The notes beneath the pieces are model-generated. The model ran no database searches and had not been told where the DNA came from. It worked only from the letters and a program-made list of their open reading frames with translations. The position numbers and the translations under genes are program-made. Positions 1-10,449 of a stretch of DNA of 64,000 nt are shown here, piece by piece. The stretch is from Amoebidium appalachense. Taxonomy: Eukaryota > Ichthyosporea. Location of the stretch: assembly GCA_963693365.1 (NCBI GenBank), contig CAVNZM010000013.1:3596001-3660000 (forward strand). The letters are read 5' to 3'. Positions within the stretch are counted from its first letter, which is position 1; each line of letters begins with the position of its first letter.

Positions 1-111
1 TTGTTCTCACCAAGGCATCCACATGCTCGCACACAATGCAAAAACATGCACTCCAAAAACATGCACTCACACACACGCACGCACATGCACACCGGGACAC
101 ACACACACACC

Positions 112-179
<68 letters not shown>

Positions 180-406
180 ACACACACACCACGTACACAG
201 ACATGCTCACACACACAAACACACAACACACACACACACACATACAGAGAGACACACACACATATGCACACACACGGTGCATTTCCTCCCCTCCCCTTCC
301 CTCTCCACAGAGCACACACACACACACACGTGCACACATGCACACACACGGTGCATCCCCCCCCCCCCCTTCCCTCTCAACTGAGCACATACACACACAC
401 ATACAT

Positions 407-445
<39 letters not shown>

Positions 446-589
446 CACACATGCACACATGCACGGACACGAATCCCCCCCCTTGCCCTTCCCTCTCCAC
501 CGAGCACAGGCACACATGCACAGACATGCACATACACACACACACCACACACGACGCACACAGACATGCACACACAGACAAACACACAA

Positions 590-645
<56 letters not shown>

Positions 646-1110
646 CACACACACGGTGCATTTCCCCCCTCCCCTTCCCTCTCCACAGAGCACACACACA
701 CACACGTGCACACATGCACACACACGGTGCATCCCCCCTCTCCCCCCCTTCCCTTTCAACTGAGCACATACACACACACAGACATACACACACACACAAC
801 ATACACAGACATCCACACATCAGACACAGACACGCATACACACACACACACACACACATGCACATATGCACACACAGACACACACACATGCACATGTACA
901 CTCACACATGCACACACACACACACGCAAACACGCACACACACATACACATACAGATATGCACACACACACACAGTCTCTCTCTCTTTCTCTCCCTCCCT
1001 CCCTCCCTCCCTCCCCCCTCCCTCCCTCCCTCCCAACCATCCCTCCCTCCCTCCCTCCGTCCCTCCCTCCCTCCCTCCCTCCCTCCCTCCCTCCCTCCCT
1101 CCCTCCCTCC

Positions 1111-1155
<45 letters not shown>

Positions 1156-1223
1156 ACACACATGCACATGCACATGCACATGCACATGCACATGCACACT
1201 CACATATGCACTCACACACACAC

Positions 1224-1260
<37 letters not shown>

Positions 1261-1460
1261 GACATGCACACTCTCTCTCTTTCTCTCTTTCTCTCCCTCC
1301 CTCCCTCCCTCCCTCCCCCCCCCTCCCTCCCCCCCCCCTCCCTCCCTCCCTCCCTCCCAACCCTCCCTCTCCTCCCTCCCTCCCAACCCTCCCTCCCTCC
1401 CTCCCTCACACATACACACATACACACACACGTACACACGTACACACGTACACATATAAC
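1..1460. repeat. CA/TG and CCCT microsatellite block with higher-order structure
   Basis: Almost pure (CA)n with (CCCT)n blocks at about 985–1112 and 1290–1408 and a (CATGCA)n block at about 1160–1198. A module made of a GGTGCAT start, a CCCTTCC pyrimidine tract and a CCACAGAGCACAC or CAACTGAGCACA end recurs near 277, 348, 655 and 726. The pair 277/348 reappears about 377 bp later as 655/726. The long open frames here encode only His/Thr or Cys/Val dipeptide runs and are not genes. Confidence 0.9.
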
Positions 1461-1815
1461 CCTCTCTTCTCTTATGTAGTATCGTAGGAACGCTTGACAA
1501 AGGTACTACACGGGTGTTGGTTGGATGATGACAGTACATGTACCAGTGGGATAGACGCTGTTTACTCCAGGCAATGTACCAGTGTGTCGATTGATTTAGC
1601 TAATATTAGATCTATGTTTAGCTGTGTGTTGTTTTTTCTCCTTTTTGTATTTAAGGCCTGGCCGGCCTCATAAAATGCTATCTAATCTTACTCGAGATCG
1701 AGCTTTTTTGGCCTTGAAGGCCGATCTTAATAAAGTACTGTGAATGTGTCCCCTGATGAAGGACTCTAGTCGATATATCTGCAAAACGACCCCCCCCCCC
1801 CCCCCCCCCCCCCCC

Positions 1816-1893
<78 letters not shown>

Positions 1894-2129
1894 AAAACAA
1901 ACAAAAAAGAAAGAAAAAAAGAGCGAGAGAATCCTTGTTTCTCGTATGTTACCAGCACGTAAGCAAGTATTTTATTCATTCACAATACATTGTTAGGTAT
2001 GTGTAGTATATTATGGTGTTATTATTTTTTGGTTTACAATATGGTGTCCACATTCCCAATATATCGTTATTGTCGACCAACTACTATGGTAGTGTAATGC
2101 TATGATGACAATTTGTGCATGCGTTACTT
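1461..2129. other. Unique AT-rich DNA with a poly-C/(CA)n tract; no gene seen
   Basis: No coding signal. A poly-C run at about 1790–1816 passes straight into (CA)n to about 1890, then an A-rich stretch. The piece from about 1795 into the following satellite is repeated at about 2800–3290, so about 1 kb was duplicated. Confidence 0.6.
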
Positions 2130-2818
2130 ATAAGCATCGGGTTTTTTCACTAACTACCCACAGAGTAGCTTCTAGCACGATAAATTCACCACAAATTATA
2201 AGGGGAGATGGTGAATGTGCCCTTGGAGTACGAGGGCCACACGAAAAAAACACAACGTTGTAGCTCGAATAGAACCCCCCTTGTAGCATAGTAATGTACA
2301 TGTGTTACTTACACATTATTGGTTTTTTCAATAACTACCCACAGAACAGCTTCTAGCACGAGACATTTACCGCAAAGTTTAGAGGCGTTGCAAATATGGT
2401 TTTTGCATGTATTTTGCTTTGCTTGGTCACTGTGCTATTCTTAATTGACAACCCTCGCCTAGGTAAGTAGTGTTAAAAAATTTATTATTATATTCTTAAT
2501 GTGCATAGGGAAAGTAGACTTGAATTTGTACATACCTAAGACGCGGCCACCTGATGAGCCTCATCCGCTTTCCATGAGGCGTGCAAAAACGAATTCACAT
2601 GTCAGTTGCGCCCGTTAGATAATCTCCTTGTGATCACTATGATGACCGTATGGATATTGGTATGTGATCATTATGATGATCGTATGAGGCATAGAATGAG
2701 ATCACTATGATGATCGTATGGGGGTATAACTAGCGATCCTTATGGTGGTCGTATGGGGCATATAATGAGATCACTATAATGATCGTATGGGGGTATACCC
2801 CCCCCCCCCCCCCCCCCT

Positions 2819-2881
<63 letters not shown>

Positions 2882-5370
2882 AACACAAAAACAAACAAAA
2901 AAGAAAGAAAAAAAGAGCGAGAGAATCCTTGTTTCTCGTATTTTACCAGCACGTAAGCAAGTATTTTATTCATTCACAATACATTGTTAGGTATGTGTAG
3001 TATATTATGGTGTTATTATTTTTTGGTTTACAATATGGTGTCCACGTTCCCAATATATCGTTATTGTCGACCAACTACTATGGTAGTATAATGCTATGAT
3101 GACAATTTGTGCATGCGTTACTTATAAGCATCGGGTTTTTTCACTAACTACCCACAGAGTAGCTTCTAGCACGATAAATTCACCACAAATTATAAGGGGA
3201 GATGGTGAATGTGCCCTTGGAGTACGAGGGTCACACGAAAAAAACACAACGTTGTAGCTCGTATAGAACCCCCCTTGTAGCATAGTATATGTCCATGTGT
3301 TCAACCTGGGCATTTTTGGTTTTTTCAATAACTACCCACAGAACAGCCTCTCGCCCGAGAAATTTACCACAAAGTTTATGGGGGGGATGGTGAATGTGCC
3401 CCTGGAGTACGAGGGCCACACCAAAAAAACACAAGTTTGTAGCTCGAATAGAACCCCCCTTGTAGCATAGTATATGTACATGTGTTACTTACACATTATT
3501 GGTTTTTTCAATAACTACCAACAGAACAGCTTCTAGCACGAGACATTTACCGCAACTTTTATGGGGGGGATAGTGAATGTGCCCCTGGAGTACGAGGGTC
3601 ACACGAAAAAAACACAACGTTGTAGCTCGAATAGAACCCCCCTTGTAGCATAATATATGTACATGTGTTACCTAGACATTTTTGGGTTTTTCGATAACTA
3701 CCCACAGAACAGCTTCTAGCACGAGACATTTACCACACAGTTTATGGGGGGGATGGTGAATGTGCCCTTGGAGTACGAGGGTCACACGAAAAGAACACAA
3801 CGTTGTAGCTCGTATAGAACCCCCCTTGTAGCATAGTATATGTCCATGTGTTACCTAGACATTTTTGGGTTTTTCAATAACTACCCACAGAACAGCCTCT
3901 AGCACGAGAAATATACCAAAACGTTTATGGGGGGGGATGGTGAATGTGCCCCTGGAGTACGAGGGGCACACGAAAAAACCACAACGTTGTAGCTCGTATC
4001 GAATCCCCCTTGTAGCATAGTATATGTACATGTGTTACCTAGACATTATTGGTTTTTTCAATAACTACCCACAGAACAGCTTCTAGCACGAGAAATTTAC
4101 CACACAGTTTATGGGGGGGATGGTGAATGTGCCCCTAGAGTACGAGGGTCACACAAAAAAAACACAACGTTGTAGCTCGAATAGAACCCCCCTTGTAGCA
4201 TAATATATGCACATGTGTTACTTACACATTATTGGTTTTTTCGATAACTACCCACAGAACAGCTTCTAGCACGAGAAATTTACCACACAGTTTATGGGGG
4301 GGATGGGGAATGTGCCCCTGGAGTACGAGGGTCACACGAAAAAAACACAACGTTGTAGCTCGTATAGAACCCCCCTTGTAGCATAGTATATGTCCATGTG
4401 TTACCTAGACATTATTGGTTTTTTCAATAACTACCCACAGAACAGCTTCTAGCACGAGACATTTACCACAAAGTTTATGGGGGGGATGGTGAATGTGCCC
4501 CTGGAGTACGAGGGTCACACAAAAAAAACACAACATTGTAGCTCGAATAGAACCCCCCTTGTAGCATAGCATATGTACATGTGTTACCTAGACATTATTC
4601 GTTTTTTCAATAACTAACCACAGAACAGCTTCTAGCACGAGAACTTTGCCACAAAGTTTATGGGGGGGATGGTGAATGTGCCCCTGGAGTACGAGGGTCA
4701 CACAAAAAAAACACAACATTGTAGCTCGAATAGAACCCCCCTTGTAGCATAGCATATGTACATGTGTTACCTAGACATTATTCGTTTTTTCAATAACTAA
4801 CCACAGAACAGCTTCTAGCACGAGAACTTTATCACACAGTTTATGGGGGGGATGGTGAATGTGCCCTTGGAGTACGAGGGTCACACGAAAAGAACACAAC
4901 GTTGTAGCTCGTATAGAACCCCCCTTGTAGCATAGTATATGTCCATGTGTTACCTAGACATTTTTGGGTTTTTCAATAACTACCCACAGAACAGCCTCTA
5001 GCACGAGAAATATACCAAAACGTTTATGGGGGGGGATGGTGAATGTGCCCCTGGAGTACGAGGGGCACACGAAAAAACCACAACGTTGTAGCTCGTATCG
5101 AATCCCCCTTGTAGCATAGTATATGTACATGTGTTACCTAGACATTATTGGTTTTTTCAATAACTACCCACAGAACAGCTTCTAGCACGAGACATTTACC
5201 ACACAGTTTATGGGGGGGATGGTGAATGTGCCCCTAGAGTACGAGGGTCACACAAAAAAAACACAACGTTGTAGCTCGTATAGAACCCCCTTTGTAGCAT
5301 AGTATATGTACATAGTATGTTACCTAGACATTATTGGTTTTTTCAATAACTACCCACATGCGGCATGTGT
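2130..5370. repeat. Satellite array, ~180-bp unit, with higher-order repeats
   Basis: About 14 copies of a ~180-bp unit. Each unit contains ACTACCCACAGAACAGC, TTCTAGCACGAGA, GGTGAATGTGCCC, ACAACGTTGTAGCTCG and CCCCCCTTGTAGCATA. Starts of the ACTACCCACAG motif lie near 2151, 2332, 3149, 3331, then roughly every 180–190 bp to about 5349. Two neighbouring units (about 4561–4740 and 4741–4920) share the private variants ATTCG and AACTAACC. The block at about 3720–4150 closely resembles about 4830–5260, a higher-order period of six units. The stretch 2400–2800 is inserted sequence. Function is unknown; centromeric or heterochromatic satellite is possible but unsupported. Confidence 0.9.
2627..2790. 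repeat. Short tandem repeat around GATCACTATGATGATCGTATG
   Basis: Five to six degenerate copies of a ~21-bp core, spaced by GGGGTATA or GGCATA(G/T)AATGA, inside the segment that interrupts the satellite. It ends in poly-C followed by (CA)n. Confidence 0.7.
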
Positions 5371-5977
5371 TACTTTCACGTTATTGGTTTCCTAGCACGG
5401 GATATTCAGCACACAGTTGGGGATGTGGGGGCAGTGTACACCTCAATATTGGTAAGGTGGTGGTGGGTGGGTTGGGGGGGGGGGGGGGTTGGGGGGGGGG
5501 GGTTCCACACAACCGAAACTGTCGGTGTTACAAGTGGTTCGGTCTTAGGAAGTTAGAACGGTGATTTTTTTTTTTATTAGCGGGAAACAATATTATCCCC
5601 ATTGCATATGGGGGGAACGAGGAGGGGGGAGGGGGGGGGGGGGGGGGGGTTTCACAACGAATTCTATCGACTGTGCATAATTAATGTATATTGCACATGT
5701 AGCCTGAAAGATTAAAAGTGAATGTGTGTATGTATATGTGCGAGTATATTTGTGTATGCAATACATGTACAATGTTTTCGTCTTTGTAGGTGGGTGGGTG
5801 GGGTGGGTGGGGGGGGGGGGGGGGGGGGGGTGCGCGGGGGGGGGAAGAGGGAGGGGGGAGGGGGCATCATGATCAGGGATAACAGGGTGTGTGCGTGTGT
5901 GCGCTTGTGTGTGCCTGTGCTGTGTGTGTTGTGTAGGTGTGCGCCTGTGTGTGTGTGCGTGCCTGTGTGTGCGCGCC

Positions 5978-6009
<32 letters not shown>

Positions 6010-6039
6010 GTGCATGTGTGAGTGTGTGTGCGTGCGCGC

Positions 6040-6070
<31 letters not shown>

Positions 6071-7165
6071 TGTGTGTGTGATTTCAAAGAAGTCGAAAGC
6101 GCCAGTGACACCCATGTTGAAAAAAAGACAAGCAAGCACGCTAAGTAGGACAGCAAGAAGTAACAGAAACCCTTTCATGCCGAAAAAATGGTCAAGAACA
6201 AAGAAGTGGAGGACACGTAACTATAGTCTGATAGTTGTGACTAAGGGCACTAAGGGTAGCGCTAAGGGCACCAAGCTGATGCACGCGCGCGCGCGAGCCG
6301 AAATCTATTTTTATCTTTTTCCCAATCTGGCGCGGCGAATAGTGATTGGCTAAATCCCAATCCGGTTTGCAATTTTTTCTCCATTTAAGCCTGTACGCAC
6401 GTTGTTTGCTCCATTTCTCTTCCCCCTTCCCGCAGGTCCGCAGGTCCTTTCCCGCAGGTCGCCTGGTCGCAGGTCCCTTCCCGCAGGTCGCCTGGTCGCA
6501 GTTCCCTTCCCGCAGGTCGCCTGGTCACAGATCCCCTCCGCAGATCGCGCAGCCACCGTGCTGATTGTTTTGGACCATGCTGCCCTTTGAAGGTTAGTTT
6601 TGTGTTGCCTGCTTTTGTGCATATGGCGTTTGTCTGTCTGGTCTGTGTCCGTCCTGTGATTATGTCTGTGTCTGTGTCTGTGTGTGTGTGTGTGTATGTG
6701 TGTGTGTGTGCGTGCGTGTGCGTGTGTCTGCTGGCTGCAGATGCACGCTGCCTTTCACGTTCATGAACCAGCGACTGTGGGCACTACTTTTGCTGTTAGC
6801 ACTATAGCTATCATCCCCTCCACCGATCGTTCAAGCTATTTTCTGCTTCTCTAGACTTCATAAGTTCTGGTCCGGGTTTCCGTCCTTACTATTTTTGAGG
6901 TTGGTTCTGTCGACTCTTTTTTTGCCACTCTCAGTCAGCCCCCTCAGTCCCCCCCCCCCCCCCCCCCCCCACTTCTCGCAAGTAGGATGAGCTAATTCTT
7001 AGCTCGAGTTCCTTTACAGGTTTTGGCAAGGTTGGCCCATGAAGTCATCAGCAGCTATAAGGCTACGTTATCATCTAGAGGTGGGTACCGGCTCTTTGTC
7101 CTATGGCTGCTGTTGTTTCCGTTTTTCGTTTCATAGGTGGGTACCGGCTCTTTGTCCTGTTAAGG
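5371..7165. other. Low-complexity intergenic DNA; no gene recognised
   Basis: Poly-G tracts (about 5470–5500, 5620–5650, 5808–5830) and (TG)n/(CG)n (about 5885–6080). A ~28-bp minisatellite lies at about 6427–6550, with unit CCCTTCCCGCAGGTCGCCTGGT. Poly-C lies at about 6951–6970. From about 7075 a host repeat begins (GGTGGGTACCGGCTCTTTGTCCT) that is found again at 9960–10200. No coding frame resembles a known protein. Confidence 0.6.
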
Positions 7166-7436
7166 TTTTATTTGTGGAAATTATTGACATAAATATTTTT
7201 CTGGGTAAACACGTAGGATGGGTGTCCGATATCAACAGGCTTTGTTTCATGTTTTAGCAGTTCGCGTTCGGCTGCCCGCATACGGGCACCTATTAGCCGA
7301 TCAAAACATCAGATTCCACAGATCACTAGACCGAGTCTGATTGGCTCAGGATAAGATTTCACATAACACTAGATCGGTTTTGATTGGCTCAGTTCGGTAG
7401 CCGTAGGTATATAAGCACGACAGTTTTTAGCAGATC
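7166..7436 (+). promoter_or_regulatory. A1 terminal repeat of copy A with CCAAT and TATA elements
   Basis: The repeat contains two inverted CCAAT boxes (GATTGGCTCAG near 7340 and 7382) followed by TATATAAG at 7408–7415. This is the layout of an RNA polymerase II promoter starting just downstream. The same unit occurs at 9395–9660, 16246–16535 and 63088–63378, and inverted at about 10738–11011. Promoter activity is inferred. Confidence 0.65.
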
Positions 7437-8180
7437 TCGGACCTACTCGACCTCACTTCCCACCCAAAGCCCACCATCACCATTCGGGACCTCCAGTCCC
7501 TCCTCGGCAAACTCACCTGGTGTGCCCAGCTGGTTCCCCCCGGGAGGGCCTTCTCCCAGCACCTATGGGCCCTTCTCCGGACCCACCCACACCTTGCCGG
7601 CCACCACCACATACGACTGACTGCTGCCGCCCGGGCCGACATAGCCGAATGGCACCAGTTCCTCACATCATGGAATGGGGTGCACCTCATCACACCCCCC
7701 ACATACACCACCCTGGCCACCGATGCTGCCGGATCGGTGGGTCTAGGAGGCCACTGGCTCGACCAATGGTTCTTCATGCCCTGGTCCCCCTCCACCCAAG
7801 CCCTCTATGCTCATGAGGGTAAACTCGGTTCTTCCGTCATTGACCTCCTGGCCATCGCAGCCGCCGTGGCCCTCTGGGCCCCCTCCTGGTCCACCCACCA
7901 TGTCCGTATTTTATGCGACAACACGGGTGCTGTGTCTGACCTACACTCCCGGTCTTCCCCCCACCCCGTGATGGCCAAACTTATTCGGTTCATCACCCGC
8001 ATGGAAATGCAATACCAATTTACGTTACAGGCATCCTACCTACCAGGACCCCTCAACCATCTGGCCGATGCCATTTCTCGTAACCAACTTCCCCGGGCCC
8101 GACGACTCCGACCTTCCCTGCAACCGGAGCCCTGCCCCTTCCCCTCCTGGGTCCACGAGTTCCTATCCCTTCCCTTGGGC

Positions 8181-8183
<3 letters not shown>
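7437..8183 (+). pseudogene. RT C-terminus plus RNase H fragment (copy A)
   Basis: An open frame of about 249 codons nearly identical to residues ~303–549 of the full RT–RNase H of copy C. It lacks gag, the RT palm and the YVDD box. RNase H landmarks are present: LATDAAGS, ILCDNTGAV and HLADAISR. The acidic residue that is Glu in copy C (VIELLAI) is Asp here (VIDLLAI), so the nuclease may be impaired. The frame ends with a TAA at the edge of a ~30-nt poly-C run that separates it from the recombinase. Confidence 0.85.
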
Positions 8184-8212
<29 letters not shown>

Positions 8213-8243
8213 AGATCTCCCGTTCCGGAGCAACGCTGGCAGA

Positions 8244-9275
8244 TTGGCCCCCCACTTTGCTCCGGCCGAGCTGCTTCGAGCCACCACTACCCTGCAGGAA
8301 TGCCAGGCCCTGAGTCTCAACCTCGACTCTCGGGCCTTTTACTCCCGGGTGCAGAAAGTGTTCATCGATTTCTGTGTGGCATCTCGGCTGCAATCCCCCT
8401 CCGGGTCCTCCCTCCCGGCCTCCCCACACACCGTGCAACGTTTTCTCGCCTGGTGTGCCCAACGAGGGGTACAGGCCTCTTCCTTAACCGGCTACAATTC
8501 GGCCATCACCAGGCTCCACCTCGACATGGGCCTCCCTGCTCCCTACCCCCACGACAAGTCTCTGGCCTGGTTCCTACGGGGGGTGGGCAGATGGCAGCTT
8601 TCTCACAACATCCGACCCCGCTCATCAACCAGGGAACCCCTCCTGCCCTCCCACCTCAGCCTACTTCATGGCCAGTGCCCCACAAAGGCCTCCTCGGCCA
8701 ATCTCCGGCTATGGACAGCCCTCATCGTCGGTTTCTGTGGTCTCCTCCGTTCAGGGGAATTTACCTCCAAGACCCTGACTTCTTTCAACCCGTCCCGTCA
8801 CGTTAAACGGAAAGACGTGACCTTCACCTACACCCCCACCGGTACTTTGTCCCATGCCACCCTCCACCTGCCAACCTCTAAGACGGATGTACAGGCCCGA
8901 GGTGTCAACGTCACTCTAGCTGCCCTGCCCCTCACCCATTTCTCCCCAGCCCATCTCCTCCGGCAGTTCCTGCATACAACGTCCGGTCAACCCGACGACC
9001 CCCTCTTCAGTCTCGGTGGCATCCCCTACACCAAGAGTGCTTTCTCTGCCGACTTCCGTGCCCTGCTCTCCCGGGCAGGCCTCTCACCCTCCCGGTTTGC
9101 CGGACACAGCCTCCGCATCGGGGGGGCCACAGCACTGGCTGAGGCCGGGGTCGACGACTCCCGGATCAAACAACTCGGCAGGTGGTCCTCCGACTGTTTC
9201 CTGATCTATACACGACTTCGTCCGGCCTCCATTGCTGCCACTACCACACGTGTATTCGCCTCTATTCTTAAGTGA
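8244..9275 (+). CDS. Tyrosine recombinase of YR retrotransposon (copy A)
   Basis: About 343 codons encoding a phage-integrase-fold recombinase that would integrate the circular cDNA. The N-terminal SAM-like region is about residues 10–130. The catalytic set is visible: Arg169 in GLLRSGE, His288 and Arg291 in GHSLRIGG, Trp314 in LGRWSS and Tyr322 in IYTRL. The listed first codon is TTG. There is no good ATG near the N-terminus, so the protein may be made as a fusion or by frameshifting across the upstream poly-C tract. The frame is intact and ends just before the B1 repeat. The homologue in copy B is frameshifted; copy C keeps only the last ~50 bp. Confidence 0.9.
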   Translation: MAPHFAPAELLRATTTLQECQALSLNLDSRAFYSRVQKVFIDFCVASRLQSPSGSSLPASPHTVQRFLAWCAQRGVQASSLTGYNSAITRLHLDMGLPAPYPHDKSLAWFLRGVGRWQLSHNIRPRSSTREPLLPSHLSLLHGQCPTKASSANLRLWTALIVGFCGLLRSGEFTSKTLTSFNPSRHVKRKDVTFTYTPTGTLSHATLHLPTSKTDVQARGVNVTLAALPLTHFSPAHLLRQFLHTTSGQPDDPLFSLGGIPYTKSAFSADFRALLSRAGLSPSRFAGHSLRIGGATALAEAGVDDSRIKQLGRWSSDCFLIYTRLRPASIAATTTRVFASILK

Positions 9276-9303
9276 AACCTTTGGAGCAAGCATGCTGCTC
9301 TCG

Positions 9304-9950
9304 TGCCGTGGTTTACAACCATTGCAGGTTCACTTTCGTCCAAGGGGATGTCCCCCTAGAGGCAACACACGTCCCGGAGTAGTTTTCATAGAGGTTTTAT
9401 TTGTGGAAATTATTGACATAAATATTTTTCTGGGTAAACACGTAGGATGGGTGTCCGATATCAACAGGCTTTGTTTCATGTTTTAGCAGTTCGCGTTCGG
9501 CTGCCCGCATACGGGCACCTATTAGCCGATCAAAACATCAGATTCCACAGATCACTAGACCGAGTCTGATTGGCTCAGGATAAGATTTCACATAACACTA
9601 GATCGGTTTTGATTGGCTCAGTTCGGTAGCCGTAGGTATATAAGCACGACAGTTTTTAGCAGATCAGCAGGCAACAACACATCTTCTGTGTTTAGCACCT
9701 ACAGCTTTACAGCTATATTTTCTTTTCACCCACCCACCTACACCCTACACTCAACCCCCATTGATCCCCACATACGTGCTGTTTTTTCACGGGGCGAAGA
9801 CTTCCCCCGTTTTTTGGGCACAAGGACCTCACGGATCAATAAATTGATGACTGGGGGCCTGCCGTGGTTTACAACCATTGCAGGTTCACTTTCGTCCAAG
9901 GGGATGTCCCCCTAGAGGCAACACACGTCCCGGAGTAGTTTTTATAGAGG
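9304..9950 (+). repeat. B1–A2–B2 terminal repeats of copy A
   Basis: B1 (9304–9394) and B2 (9861–9950) are near-identical ~90-bp units that start GCCGTGGTTTACAACC and end CATAGAGG or TATAGAGG. Between them lies A2 (9395–9860), whose first part matches 7166–7436 and includes TATATAAG at 9637–9644. Its second part holds AATAAATTGATGACTGG near 9838. Confidence 0.85.
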
Positions 9951-10449
9951 TAAATAAAGTATGGAGGCAAGACCCTGTGGGTCTGGTGCTCTTTGTCCTA
10001 TGGCTGCTGTTGTTTCCGTGTTTCGTTTCTGTGTTGCTCTTATAGCACATGAATGATCATGTGCATGTTTAGCACCCATAGGTGGGTACCGGCTCTTTGT
10101 CCTGTTAAGGTAAATAAAGTATGGAGGCAAGACCCTGTGGGTCTGGGGCTCTTTGTCCTATGGCTGCTGTTGTTTCCGTGTTTCGTTTCTGTGTTGCTCT
10201 TGGGGTGGTATATTAGTTGTGTTGTTTACTTGTGTGCTTGATGCCACTATCCAACCGAAGTTAATAAAGTGACCATACGGAACACGTATGGATGTCGACA
10301 TGTGCAATACATTGACAATTCATTGATAATGATCATGGGGCTGTGCTTACCGTACCGTGTGCATATTGCCAATATATTGAGCATGTGATTGAGGTATCAA
10401 TAAAGCTATTATTAATACATTGGCAATGTTCGTCATACGTATTATTCTT
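9951..10449. repeat. Host tandem repeats and empty insertion site
   Basis: Two copies (9951–10040 and 10111–10201) of a segment starting TAAATAAAGTATGGAGGC. The second is preceded by GGTGGGTACCGGCTC…CTGTTAAGG, the sequence left of copy A, so 10110/10111 is an uninterrupted version of A's target. From 10202 to 10449 I see only unique AT-rich DNA. Confidence 0.8.

Larger units (their letters stand above)
7166..9950 (+). mobile_element. DIRS/Ngaro-type YR retrotransposon copy A (internally deleted)
   Basis: Order on the plus strand: A1 repeat (7166–7436); C-terminal RT and RNase H (7437–8183); poly-C spacer; tyrosine recombinase (8244–9275); B1 repeat (9304–9394); A2 repeat (9395–9860); B2 repeat (9861–9950). 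This A1–ORFs–B1–A2–B2 arrangement is the split direct repeat known from Ngaro/PAT elements. A1 is cut at 7436 and joins directly to the RT, so gag and the N-terminal RT are lost. No methyltransferase domain is visible, as in Ngaro. The left flank ends TTAAGG and the right flank starts TAAATAAAG. The same two flanks are joined without the element at 10110/10111. There is no target-site duplication, as expected for tyrosine-recombinase integration. Confidence 0.9.

Noticed and set aside
1-1487. Long open frames rich in His/Thr or Cys/Val
   Set aside because: They are translations of (CA)n/(TG)n in all frames. They have no start context, domain or codon structure, and the same pattern occurs at every CA tract in the window.
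2130-5370. Regularly spaced repeats resembling a CRISPR array
   Set aside because: Units are ~180 bp and continuous, without short repeats and unique spacers. This is a eukaryotic satellite.
5722-6353. Cys/Val-rich frames ending in a basic tail (MLKKRQASTLSRTARS)
   Set aside because: The N-terminal part is TG-repeat translation. The short tail has no supporting motif and no splice structure.
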